DNA from: Bursaphelenchus xylophilus
Lineage: Eukaryota > Nematoda > Chromadorea > Rhabditida > Aphelenchoididae
Direction: 5' to 3'
Length of the DNA: 64,000 nt
NCBI GenBank assembly: GCA_904066235.2
Contig: CAJFCV020000002.1
Span: 4,030,001 to 4,094,000, forward strand
A program made the translations under genes and the position numbers. The notes under the pieces are model-generated. The model saw nothing but the letters and a program-made list of their open reading frames with translations, was not told the origin of the DNA and made no database searches. Below, one piece after another: positions 26,702 to 37,654 of the stretch. Positions within the stretch are counted from its first letter, which is position 1. The number at the start of each line of letters is the position of its first letter.

Positions 26702-27582
26702 ACTGTAACACTCCTAAAATGGGTTTAGCATCCTATAGATTGCCTCGGCACCATGAATTTAAATTGGATTGGGCTCTGTTGGCTGAAATGTCATCCAACT
26801 TTAAATATAAAAAGATTAAATGCGATGATTCATCGATCCTTGAGCTGTCTGGAATTTCTCGCCTTGTGGCATCTCCGTGCGGAGAACAATACGTGTTGAG
26901 GGTGGATACAGGGCGAGATTAATGCGGTTTCTGCATTTGAAGGGTCCGGGATTGACGCGCAGATATGTGCGCTTCCATGAGTAACGCTCAAACCTAAAGA
27001 TTTAATCCTTGACGCACGAACGTCTCATCAAAATGTACTATAAAGAAAAGTCAGTGACAAATCTTGATATTCCACCATCAAAACTTACTGTAACTTGACG
27101 GTTGTTACCAAACAAAGGGCCGTTATTGTCCTTTAGGTGATTATAAACACAGGATTAACCTACAGAGTCCGCCAAGACGCTCAATGGCCGATTCATACTG
27201 TATAGATTACGGCGGAGGAACGAATAATAATGGCAATCAATTAATTCGCAAAGGAAATTGCTCAGTATGGAATTTAGGTCCCCTAAGCTGCTTCAGTTTA
27301 TAGGAAAGATGACATTTGAGGAGCAGACTTGATATTTTGAACGAGGAAAGTTGTAGAGTCACGTTGCATTGTTTAACATCGCTTGGGGTTAAATTTTTTA
27401 CAAATAAAAGAACTCTATTCTTGGTACCTGTAGAACCAGATTTAAACTGTTCTCGGAAACGAGCCATTTTATACGATTAAAAGCAGTCTGAGCAGGTTTT
27501 ATCGTATAAAATGACCCCTTTCACTTTACGCACACCTTATACATTGTCATTTTTATCATGGATGAGTATAATATTTCAATTT
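26702..27582. other. Intergenic region between convergent genes
   Basis: It lies between the collagen and the DM-domain gene. A 67-codon ATG frame at 26719-26922 has no supporting context. No repeat from the families below was recognised. Confidence 0.5.
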
Positions 27583-27588
27583 TTTATT
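27583..27588 (-). terminator. Possible poly(A) signal, DM gene
   Basis: TTTATT on + reads AATAAA on the minus strand, about 200 nt beyond the stop codon of the DM-domain gene. Confidence 0.4.
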
Positions 27589-27783
27589 CACTAACAAATC
27601 TATAACTCTATTTTAATTTTTGAGATCATGCTTAGAAATCACAATAAATAAGTTAGAATATGTTGTACGAGATGATATATGATACATGATGTACAATGAA
27701 ACAAGAGAAAGAAGACCGGGAAATTTGATATAATCGTATAACTGTACATATGTATGTTACGAAAATCTTTGTTTTCAAGCCAC

Positions 27784-29928
27784 TTATTGCCAGTTAGCAG
27801 CAACAAGGTTAAACTGGGGAAACGGATTTGGAAGCTTCATAAATGGCGTCGGAGATGACTGTTTGGCCGTCTGTTCCGACGCGTTCAAACTCTGTTGGAG
27901 GAGTAGCCGCAGAAGAGTGTTCTGGTCAATTGTTGGAGCTGGCATTGGAACTTCAGGCTTCAGAACTGGAGGCAGATCAAATTTCGAGTCCTCCGTTGAC
28001 ATAACAAGGGTCGGCAACACGTTGAAGGACTGGCTAATTGAGCCCAGAGCAGTTTCGGCGGCGAAAGACGGAGCCTGAGGGTTTACATCAACTGCCATCG
28101 ATGGCTTCACCGAGTTGGTCAGACTTAACGCGTTAGTGCTGAAGAAATTCTCGTTGCTGTTGAAGCCAACGGGAAAAATGGGGCTGGCAGTTGGCGCGGA
28201 AATATTGCCATTTTGCCGTTGACTCATTGACAACAAGACCGATAGCGGCGTTGAGTTCAACAAGATGGGTTGACTTAGACCGCTCGCTGATGAAATCGCC
28301 TCGCTTTGCAGTGATGCTGGAAGCATGGCGTTAGAAGAGGTGGAGTTGACATAGTTCTGGTATGCGGTTGAGGCGGTGATTTGAGGCAGCAGACTTGGCA
28401 AAGTCTGTGGTAGAATTCCGGATGGAACTTCATCGTTCGATGGCAGAAGATTTGGCATTTGACAGGGCAAAAGTTGATTGCCCAGTGCTTGATTGTTCAT
28501 TCGCAACAAGTTGTTGACATTTTCAGACCAGCCAAAATTCGAAGAGCACGGGTCGAGGCCCACGTTCAGAGGGGAAAGTGAGTTGCCGCGGCTTTGTGCG
28601 GGCAAAGAGATGGTTTGGGATTCCGGCGTTTGGCCGGGCGATGACAAGAAGGATGATGTGCTTGGCAGGGATTGGGTTGAGACTAAAATTGAACGGGTTA
28701 TTTTGCAAAAACTACTTGGACTTCTGATCTATCGGCACGGCCAAAAACCTAATTTGACTGGTCATTTTCAATTTTTTTATATTAGTCTGTCGGAAAAATA
28801 ATGAGCGCTTTGTTGCGTCAAGATCGCATTGCGGCCGAAAGAATGAATTGTGTCGCGGTAAAATGATATTTTTTTCACTTTAGCCACACGATCGACCCAT
28901 CGACACTGTGCACATCATTTTTCCGACAGACTGTCAAATTGCTGTTGCATGCTTACAATTTCCAGGATCATCATTTTCATCATTAAGCTCGTCGAATTTG
29001 GGGTTCTTGCACATCCAGGGCCGTCGAATCGGATATTCGAATACTTCGGATCGGCGTTTACGGTTGATATTTTGTCGATAAGTGACCACGGTCTTACACT
29101 AAAAACAGTCTATCAGAAAAGGTCTGATCAGGAGTATTACAAATTTCTACCGTACGCTTACACAAGCGGTAAAAAGATCACGACTTTTTGACCGCTCAAA
29201 ATCATTTCTGTAACGAGTTTAAAGTAAAGTTCAGGCGGCGAAAAAGATTTCCGCGGAAATTCTTTTTTTGGTAAACAACACGAATGTTTGTAATTTTGTC
29301 AACTCAATTTGCGCAAAATTAGAAAATGACTCAACATGAAGTGCGACAAAAAGCCAGAGTTATTTTTAAAGGTCAATAATTCTATTTATGGGCATTAAAA
29401 GTACGAGGGAATTAGGTTGCCAGATTAGACTGCACTTTAAACCCACGATCAAACTTTGATGTTCTAAGGCGTTTGTAATCTTTACATGGTTTAGGTGAGT
29501 CACCACGAGATTATTGTGTATGCGGAAACATGGATTTCCTCGGTTTTAGTTGGCCGGAATTGAAAAATCACGTCAGATTGGAAGTTAATATAGACTGTAG
29601 TTTAAAGAGCTTCAATTTTTGCTATGTTATTTGATGTCACTGCTGATTTTTTTGGCAGAATTACGAAAAAATAGATGAAAAGTAATTTTTCGGAGACTTT
29701 TGGAGACTTTTTGATACTTTTTGCTCGTTTTTAAGATTGCAAGGCATGTTTGCTAAGAATAAAAAACATAGTGCCTACCTTAATGCAATCGCAGGAGCGA
29801 TACGGGCAGATCTTCTTATGGTTCTTCAAGGGCACGGTGCGGCCATGAAGCGAACATTTTAGGCATTTGTGCATTGTCAGTGAGGCTCTGAAACTTTGTA
29901 GTATTACATCGAAGAAGTAGCAAGCCAT
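27784..29928 (-). CDS. DM-domain (doublesex/mab-3 type) transcription factor
   Basis: Three minus-strand exons join in phase: 29928-29779, 29098-28957 and 28682-27784, 396 aa. Residues 20-59 form a DM zinc module. The Cys and His ligands fit the known CCHC/HCCC intertwined pattern: C22, C25, H37, C41 and H28, C46, C48, C51, followed by TVVTYRQ and a basic RKRR. The last zinc Cys starts exon 2, so an intron splits the domain. The long C-terminal part is rich in Ser, Asn, Pro, Gln and Leu, as expected of a regulatory region. Family members bind DNA in the minor groove and control sex-specific or neuronal development. An AG after GTTTC at 29888 could be a trans-splice site, in which case Met19 would be the start. 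Intron 2 holds a family A MITE. I do not assign an orthologue. Confidence 0.9.
28782..28934. repeat. Family A MITE in DM-gene intron 2
   Basis: TTAGTCTGTCGGAAAAATAA at the left and TTTTTCCGACAGACTG at the right bound 153 bp of a 274-nt intron. TA precedes the left end. Flanking intron sequence is only about 100 nt on one side and 20 nt on the other. Confidence 0.85.
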
Positions 29929-31308
29929 CGCGTCTCAAAAATTGAGGAAAATGACACCCGCAAAATAAATAATAATAACATAGCGAAACATGCAAAAAAT
30001 TACAAATGCAAATATCAGCTCGCTAGCTCATATCCGCCACGCTTCCGACCCATCGATGGCACGCGAGCCGCCGCTTATATACGCTGGAACCAAGCAAGTA
30101 GTAATCAAGTTGCGAGTCATTTCAACAATTACAAATTTCAAGCACCCCCTGTCGAGACAGTGTTTTTCTCACACTTTACCGTAACACAATCGAGTGTACT
30201 GTGTTTCGTGGAATCCCCGAAAGTGTAAATAAACACTCGCGAGATGTGGAAAGTTTAAAGCCGGGTATTATAATTTCCCAACCGCCAAGATTACGGGTTC
30301 TGCAGGAGGGGATGTAGAAAGGTGCGCTTTCCAACAGTCGTATGCAAAAGAAATGAGAGCCTACAGGCCCGTCCGTATAGTCGCTGAAGCAATTTTCATG
30401 ACATGCACTGTGCGAAAACAAAAATTTACTCTGCACCGTGCTATTTGTTGCTTTTGCACGGTGCAATAGGCTTTTTTTGGACTGGCTTTTTTTCGCACCC
30501 TGACTTTTTCTGCACAGTGCAAACGTCAAAAATCAGTCAGACGACTTTCCTTATTTTCATAAAGTGCATGAGCATTTTTTTCGCTTTTGAAAAAAATTTA
30601 ACACCGTGCATTTTGAACTTTTTCCAACGCTTTCGCCAACGCACAGTGCATTTTTATCTTTTCGCACAGTGCAAACCTCGAAAATGCCGTTTGCACTGTG
30701 CAGGTTTTGGAGCAAGCGCAGTTGAAAAAAAGCTTACATCGCAGCGATATTTCCGATGTACGGTGCAAAGTCAAAAATACCGTGAAACGCACAGTGCAGA
30801 ATGGTGATTTGCAGTGCGCGTTCTTGTGTACGGTGCGGGTCACAAAAAATCTACCTGCATTTTATGCAAATGCCAATACGTTAAATTTGATGACCGAATG
30901 GATCTAATTCAGCAAAAACTTTGTTTCTGTACGTAAAAAGGAGCTCAAGTTGCGCAATGGGAAGGATAGTAAAATCGAGAAAATGAAAGGACTTTTATTT
31001 TTGGGTAAGATACAAGAGCAGTGAAGTTAGTGAAAAGTATAATACGTTATCAAAAATGAATTCGAAACATGAAAAATTTGGAACCAAAAGAATTGGGGTA
31101 ATACAGATTATGTATGTAAAGACTTCGCTAATCCACATAGATATCTTATAGAAAGATATGGTATGTCAAATAGCGGAAATTCAACCAAGAAAAGGCGGAT
31201 TAAATTGCGGTACGTGCCAAAACTCTAATTTTGTTAGAATGATTTCTTATATTTTTACTTTCCAACCATGGGATATTAAAGATTTCTGAACTTATTCATG
31301 TTGTTATG
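29929..31308. other. Repeat-rich intergenic region
   Basis: Contains the family C block and one minus-strand open stretch, about 30389-30179, that follows a good acceptor (TTGCTTCAG). That stretch encodes about 67 residues before a stop, but I could not attach it to a gene. Confidence 0.4.
30390..30870. repeat. Family C element(s)
   Basis: Two adjoining stretches carry many TGCACAGTGC/GCACCGTGC palindromes. The second (about 30553-30870) starts ATTTTCATAAAGTGCATG and ends CTGCATTTTATGCAAA, the family's inverted ends. Confidence 0.7.
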
Positions 31309-31461
31309 TCAGTCTGTCGGGGAAAAAATTAGCACTCTGTCGCATCTATGTATAAAATTGCATCGAAGACGAGAAAATGAATTGTGTCGCGGCAAAATCA
31401 AATTGCTTTTGACTTGCGATTGGCGCAGCGACATTGTACTCATTATTTTCAAGACAGACCT
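31309..31461. repeat. Family A MITE
   Basis: It runs from TCAGTCTGTCGGGGAAAAAA to a diverged right end (TTATTTTCAAGACAGACC) and has the GTGTCGCGGCAAAATCAAAT core. An isolated right end of the same family (ATTTTCCCGACAGACTAA) follows at about 31505-31523. Confidence 0.8.
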
Positions 31462-31577
31462 AGTATATTAACTCAAACTATATATCCCAAAATATAACCG
31501 CCGATATTTTCCCGACAGACTAATATGACTTCTAGAAATTGATAAAAACAAACTTCTGCTCCCGGCTTGTTCCATAC

Positions 31578-31757
31578 CCAGATCCATTCACCGAAATCCA
31601 CGAAATCCGCCGTCGATCCGAAGCTCAAAGGTTGCCGACAAAATGGATCGATGTCTCGCGCGAGATCATAAACGCTGGATTGTTGAACCCTGTTTCGTAG
31701 GATTGCTAAATCCGTTCGCAACTCCGCTGCATTGATCAAATTAAATTTTTGGCCCAT
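31578..31757 (-). CDS. Putative first coding exon, unknown protein
   Basis: An ATG at 31757 with an in-frame TGA four codons upstream opens a 60-codon stretch that reaches a GTATGG donor in phase 0. The peptide (MGQKFNLINAAELRTDLAIL at its start, ending FVDFGEWIW) has coding-like codon use and a short amphipathic helix. Two other donors are possible, and I could not find the next exon with confidence. The nearest downstream gene on this strand is the DM gene, but the phases I tested do not join to it. I do not recognise the family. Confidence 0.35.
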
Positions 31758-32238
31758 TTTACACGTTCATACATCCAGCGTCACCACTACCGTAACGCAG
31801 CGTGCTAAATGATCAGGAATCGCAGTGTCTACAAGGCGTTCTAGACAAAACACCTGAAAACGGCGTGCTCAACGATCGGCTGGGCGTCGTTCCCATTACG
31901 CATACATTATTTACCCGAGGCGTGCAGGATGTTTTCGCTCCGGTTTGGTGGTATTTTCCAGTAATTTGGGAAACAGGGGTCTAGTACGAGCGAGTGCGTG
32001 CGTACTGCGCTGTTAAATATGAAGTGACTTTTTGGAAAAGGTTGTGAGGATACGATAGTGTCCAAAAACAATGGTCACAAAGAGTACGGTGCATAAAGGA
32101 TACATATACGTAACAGGCTAAAAATACGGTTATGTCTGAAAACCAAGCTTTCTTTGAAGATTGAATTTGACCAGTCGTATTGCCCGAAGGTAATCACATA
32201 TAGCCTGTAAGGGAGAAAATCCACACAAAGCCCAAATT

Positions 32239-32385
32239 TCAGTCTGTCGGGAAAATAATGAGCGCCCAGTTGCATCGAGAATCGCATCGTCGTAGAGAAA
32301 ATTAATTAACAAAATCAATTTGCTTTCACTCCAGCAACACCGCCGGTGCAGCGACATCATGTCCATTATTTTTCCGACAAAATGA
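32239..32385. repeat. Family A MITE
   Basis: TCAGTCTGTCGGGAAAATAA at the left and TTATTTTTCCGACAAAATGA at the right enclose 147 bp. The right end has three substitutions. Confidence 0.85.
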
Positions 32386-35075
32386 TAATAAATTTTTTGA
32401 ATATGAAAAATTGATTTACCTACATTACCGGTCGACTCGACTCGGCCGCATGAACAATCACAAAACATGCTAACCTATCACATCTCACACAACATATATC
32501 GATCGACAGTCGCTAATCCGCCTCGAAACGATCCCCAAATTACGTCAACGCCGCGCCGGCCCATCTACTAAAACTGTAAGTGTTTCGCTACATAAATACG
32601 ATTAATCCGAGGGGTGGGATCTCTCCGCTCAGACTTTAATTTTCCCCTTCAATAACATTCGAAAAAAGATTCGTTCTTCAAAATGGCACATACCGTGGTT
32701 CGAAAACGCCACTTATCCCGTAGCCCGCATAACATTGCACGTCCTTGTTAAACTCTTTCCAAACCCTTTTTTGTAGCATACAGATGTGTGTCGTAGTAGG
32801 CAATTTGTGTCTACATTCAAAGGGAGAAGCTTAAACGCATCTTGAACTTTGCGAAACATGTACAAAACACCCATACCGTAGCACAAAGCGTTTTCAAAAC
32901 GAAATGGCTTCTGTCACGGCTTCAAATTCAAATAGACAAAAGTGTGTGTGATGATGACATGAATGCGGAACATAGTAAGGAAGACTTAAAATAGGTAAAA
33001 TAAAATACAAAAACTACAGTAGTGACATACGAAAAACTACTCTGACGTGTTGTGTGTTTCATGGAAGTATTCAAAGATCAGGGAAAGACGTACTCCAAGC
33101 CCGACGCACGCTCAGATTTTGATAAAACTTGGGGCAAATTTATAAGAATTTTTTCTTATTCTTGGGCAAGTTCAAGGCTCCTAGTTCCGTATTTCAATCG
33201 GAAAAAGTAATTTTTCTGCAAAAAATAATATTTTTAAGCAGAACTGGCAAGGTATATCCAAGAATACTTCTTTTTCTGTGACCGCTCTCCGCGTTTCACG
33301 TACCCTCTTTCTCTCTCGGCCTCAAAAAGTGTTCGATAAGATTGTTGAATGTCTTGGTTTTCCATGAAAGGTGCGGACTAAAACTGAAAGGATTATGTCT
33401 GCAAAATTTTTAAAACAGTTGCATATCAGGCAGCCTTAGAATATATACAACATTCAAAAAATAGCAGCAGTGCTTGAGCATATCCATTCGAAAACCCGAG
33501 CAGCACAATACACAGCACTGTACAACTTATCATAAAACATAAGACAAGTCATTCGTTATAAAAGACCTCCGAAAATCTTCGCTATAGACATGTTTCGCTT
33601 TATAGGAGCTCGTTGTAGAGATTTTCCACTAAAATCGAAGATTAAAAAAAAACAAAAATGTTGTTTAAAAAGAAAACTAAAGCATTTGCGCAACAATTCA
33701 AACATGACAAATATATGTATTGAAAAGTAAATCAAAATCTTTGAGGAAGTCAAAAAAGGGTTGACCGCTCAAATTTTACCCCCAACTCTTTTCCATCGTT
33801 CCAAAATCATTAATGCGAATCAAAAATCAGGAAACCCTTTTTTTCACGTCATTAGCTCCACCCACAACCACCGTCGAACCGGAGGGGAGATCCATTGCAA
33901 AGATTTGAAAACCTTTTTCGAGGCAATTAATCCAAGCGCCGGAGAAAGAGATCAAGCGAACCCATGTAAGGGGCGGGGTCAAAACAGTTCAGGTGATCAA
34001 GCCGAGAAGGGTACCCTAGACAAAACAAGGTTATATGGCGCAAAAAAAACTTTAGTGCATGAGATGGGAAAATCAAATGTCGGATGATGTCACAAGATAT
34101 AAAGGATTCTCTTGGGAGGTGATCAAGGATGATGTTTAGAGCTCTGGGAGTTTCGAAAAAATTAAGGCAAGTGTTCAATGTGTGACGCTCAGATTTTGAT
34201 GAAGCTCTGCATATTGACTCCTGGAGCCTCCGAAAAAATTTTTTGCAACTTATGTTTTAAAAAAGCAGAAAACCGGCTTCTCCTGCAAAGCGCAAGCGAG
34301 AATTTCTCTATATTTAACGTCCTATCTTTCTTTGTGAACTTCCAATTAGTCCTACAATTAGCCAAACGTGTTGCAACATGGACGAATGAATTTCTAAACA
34401 AAGAAATTAAAATTTTCAAACATCCCTGAAGGAATTAGTCGCTTCGAAAATGGTGTAAAGTTTTTGAATGGATTAATCCCGGTATTGTCAAGCCAATGAG
34501 CTAGTGACAATACTACTTAACCTTTGGAATGTAGGAAAATTTCAAATGGACCTGCTAAGGATTCTAATTTGAACGGATAAATAGGAGATTAGAAAAACTA
34601 TGGTAAGGGTGGACCAAAAATAATTTCTTTCTTTTTGGTCTAGTTTGAAATTTTTTTTGTTTGAAAGATTCCAAGTGCATTACTTCACGCACTCGGCTAA
34701 ATAAAGACGCACAAACGCAGTAAAAGTACAATAGAAAAGACATTGAACCCATTTGGAATTGTACTTCCTTACACCAAAATTCACCGACCTCCTTGAACTA
34801 TTGCGATCTCAAAATAAACGGTACGGCAGTTGATTTTGAACTCGGAAAATTTGTATCATATTGTCCGCATTTCCAAGTGCGTTGTGAGTTCAAACACTTA
34901 TAATAGTTTGCGGACAGAAGAACGGCCTTCAAAATACAAAGTCCAACGCAAATCCCTTTCCCATAAAATCCGCAAATCTTTTTTACAGATCATGAGTTGT
35001 GACTGTGATAATGAAGAGGAATATTGAAACGTTTTTGTGGTCATGTTGTGACTGTGATACGTAATGAAGAGCATG

Positions 35076-35220
35076 GCGTAATAATGAGAACTTTGTCGCA
35101 TCAAAAATCGTATCGCCACCGAAAAAAAAATGAATTGTGTCGCGGCAAAATCAAATTGTTTTTTTTTTCTCACTTTAGCGGCACGGTTGGCGCGGCGGCA
35201 ACAGTGCGGACCACGACTGT
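35076..35220 (+). repeat. Family A fragment
   Basis: Interior sequence of family A (GTCGCATCAAAAATCG, GTGTCGCGGCAAAATCAAAT, GGCACGGTTGGCGCGGC) without clear ends. Confidence 0.6.
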
Positions 35221-35403
35221 CCATACTTTGTGAAATTACTAAAACGAAAACCTTTTTGCGCAAAAATTCGATTTCTAGATTATTACAAAAAACATTTTTT
35301 CGAATTGGCAGAATTATAGCCCATTTTTTTGAAAGCCGTACATGATTATCAGTAATTTTTTGTCTTGTAGTTTCTTTATCAAAGGTTGCAAGATAAATAA
35401 GTC

Positions 35404-35489
35404 ATAAATTTTTTCGTTCTTGCCGCGACACAATTTATTTTGATGCGATTTTTCACGCGACAGGGCACTCATTATTTTCCCGACAGAGC
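35404..35489 (-). repeat. Family A half element abutting a candidate exon
   Basis: The minus strand reads CTGTCGGGAAAATAATGAG, then CGCATCAAAATAAATTGTG and CGCGGCAAGAACG. On the plus strand it ends TTATTTTCCCGACAG, and a coding-like stretch starts at the next base. Confidence 0.7.
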
Positions 35490-35850
35490 GATATTTTTCC
35501 GGCAAGGGAACAGTGGGGAAACATTCTGGGCAAAAGACAGCCCATTTCCAATTTTCTCTCCTCGGAGAGCGGTCGGTTTTTCCTGTCCACCCATGCCATC
35601 GCGGGCACAAAGGGCTTTGCCTGGGACAGTAGCTGTCAATCGTATTGGATTTTGAGTTCGTACAGTCAATGTTGATCAATTCGCAGCGAGGGGAAATTGG
35701 AGCAGTTCGAGAAATTGTTGGAAAAAGGAAACGGTGGAGCTAATCTCGGGATATGTGCCGTTCAGTTCTGGTATTGATGCTCTTGGAATGGACACCTCCT
35801 ACACACACCCGCTCGGACGCCCCAGGATTAGAAGGATCAAAGTACTATAG
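35487..35850 (+). CDS. Candidate 3' exons of an unknown gene
   Basis: Two segments, 35487-35628 and 35666-35850, join across a 37-nt GT..AG intron (GTAGCT...TACAG) with matching phase (1 + 2), giving 109 codons including a TAG. The peptide (for example GRFFLSTHAIAGTKGFAWD, then INVDQFAARGNWSSSRNCWK) has coding-like composition and an N-W-S glycosylation motif. The upstream acceptor would be the end of the adjoining family A repeat. Alternatives are that the last intron donor is GTACTA at 35842, or that this is a decayed gene. Parts of this block are also open on the minus strand. I do not recognise the family and found no 5' exons. Confidence 0.4.
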
Positions 35851-37650
35851 TTAGCGATGGAAGGGTGTTGCATTGACTGGACAATAGAACCATACTGATT
35901 CACTCCATGATTTTTATTTACATGTGATTAGTGATTGAAAAAAGAATTCCTTACCTCAAAGACTTCACCAAATCTACTCTGGACCAATTTCTCTCCAAAA
36001 TATCAATTTGCGGGCAGAATAGGCAAGAAATGCTAAATAAACGGCCCTCATTTTTCGCCCCCCGCCATCGCGAGCGAAAAATAAACTACGCCTACAACCA
36101 TTTTCTTGTCTTCTCAGCCCAAAAAATCTTACAGAATACGCTCATAGCAACGCATCATATAACAGGTACGCAGATTTGGGTTTAGATACGCAGCCCGACA
36201 TTTCTTCTCTTCCCTTTCCTACGTAGCCCTCGAAGCACCTCTTTAGTTATCCATTATGAAAAAAATTTAAGGTCAGCCGAATTCCATTTTCTGAGGAAGT
36301 TGAACCTTTTCCCAGATGAACCTTGAAAAGAGGCTTACGAAGCGGCGTAAACAATTGTACTTGTAGATTGAATGAATATGCACTAAAAAACGCTAGGGAA
36401 GTATTTTCGTTAAATTTTGCACATAAAGGCCGCGCATAAAATCTTGGAAATTTTGGCTAGCGCTTTGCAAGGTGCATAGAAAGACGCAGGAAAGTCTTAA
36501 AAATTAAAACCAAGGCTAGCATACCATCCTTTCTTTCGTGATAGTATGTATACCTCCTCAGAAACGTGATTTTTTCCACGTGAAAAAAAGTGCAATCCAA
36601 GCGTAGCTGGCCCCATAAATACTGTTTTTTCACGCCCCCATATCAAAGAAATCCCCTAGTTTTTGAAACAAAAATTTGTCCGTTGTCTGGTAATCCGACA
36701 AACGGCTTAATTGAAAGTTTCGATTGTACTAGTCGCCGCAAAAAGTCTTTGGAATTTTCTGCGACTCTGCACTGTGCGCGAACCCGAAAACACATTTTGC
36801 ACCGTGCATCCGGCCCGAAAAGTGCTTTTGCACTGTGCAATTTTGTTGATTTTGCCTTATTGTCGCGCGCGATTCCCACTTTTCTCAGCGACAAATCGAC
36901 ATTTCGGAGTGCGACGGGATTTGGGGGCCGCGAAAAATTCCAAAGACTTTTTGCGCCGACTGATAAACCGGCGCGTGAGCGACTTGTGCCTGGATGCCTG
37001 TGCAACCCCAACTTAAACGAGTCTTACACATTTCAAAAACCCCATAAACACCGGGATTAATCCCACGGAATTCGAAGAAATTGGGTGGAACCATGGCGCG
37101 CTTTCACAGATTAACAAAATATCAAAACAGTAATGCTATATTTCTGTGGCATTTCTGATCAATACGTGCGAAATTGCACAAAGATATCACGCTGCACTCT
37201 ACGCTTGGCCACTGCCTGGGCTTCCTTTGAGCCTACGCTTGTTGCATTTGAATTTTTTGTAATCTTGCTTGCCGCGGAAAGCTACGATCTTTCTGAACCT
37301 CAGGTCAGAATTCGCGCATTTCCGATAACATCAACGAGAAGGGCAATTTTTTAAAGCGCAGCAAATAACCTGGCTCCGAATATCTACCTGAATAATCAAC
37401 CAGCGACTACGTGGCTTTTGACAGTTGACTCAGTTGACTCGCTCACCCACTACAATGTGCGGGGCGCCGGCAATTTCGTCAAATTTAGAAAAAATCAGAG
37501 CACAAGTTTTAGTAGAGGCCGAAATAATCAACGACCTTAGTCTGCAAAATGCCGACCAGAACGATGGGTTTTTCCCACAACCTTGTATAGCTTGAAGAAA
37601 TTTGAATTTTTGTAGAAACGCTTACTAATTCAGCTGTCACTAAGCAGGCC
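35851..37650. other. Intergenic region with family C block
   Basis: A family C block with GCACCGTGCA and GCACTGTGCA motifs lies at about 36765-36850. No gene is supported. Confidence 0.45.
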
Positions 37651-37654
37651 GATA

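Larger units (their letters stand above)
31758..35486. other. Gene-poor, repeat-rich region
   Basis: No gene is supported. Contents are a family A element at 32239, family D-like ends near 33080-33130 and 34155-34206, and a split family A copy at 35076-35220 and 35404-35489. Confidence 0.5.

Noticed and set aside
26719..26922. 67-codon ATG frame after the collagen
   Set aside because: No introns, no poly(A) signal and no recognisable features; it starts 18 bp beyond the collagen poly(A) signal.
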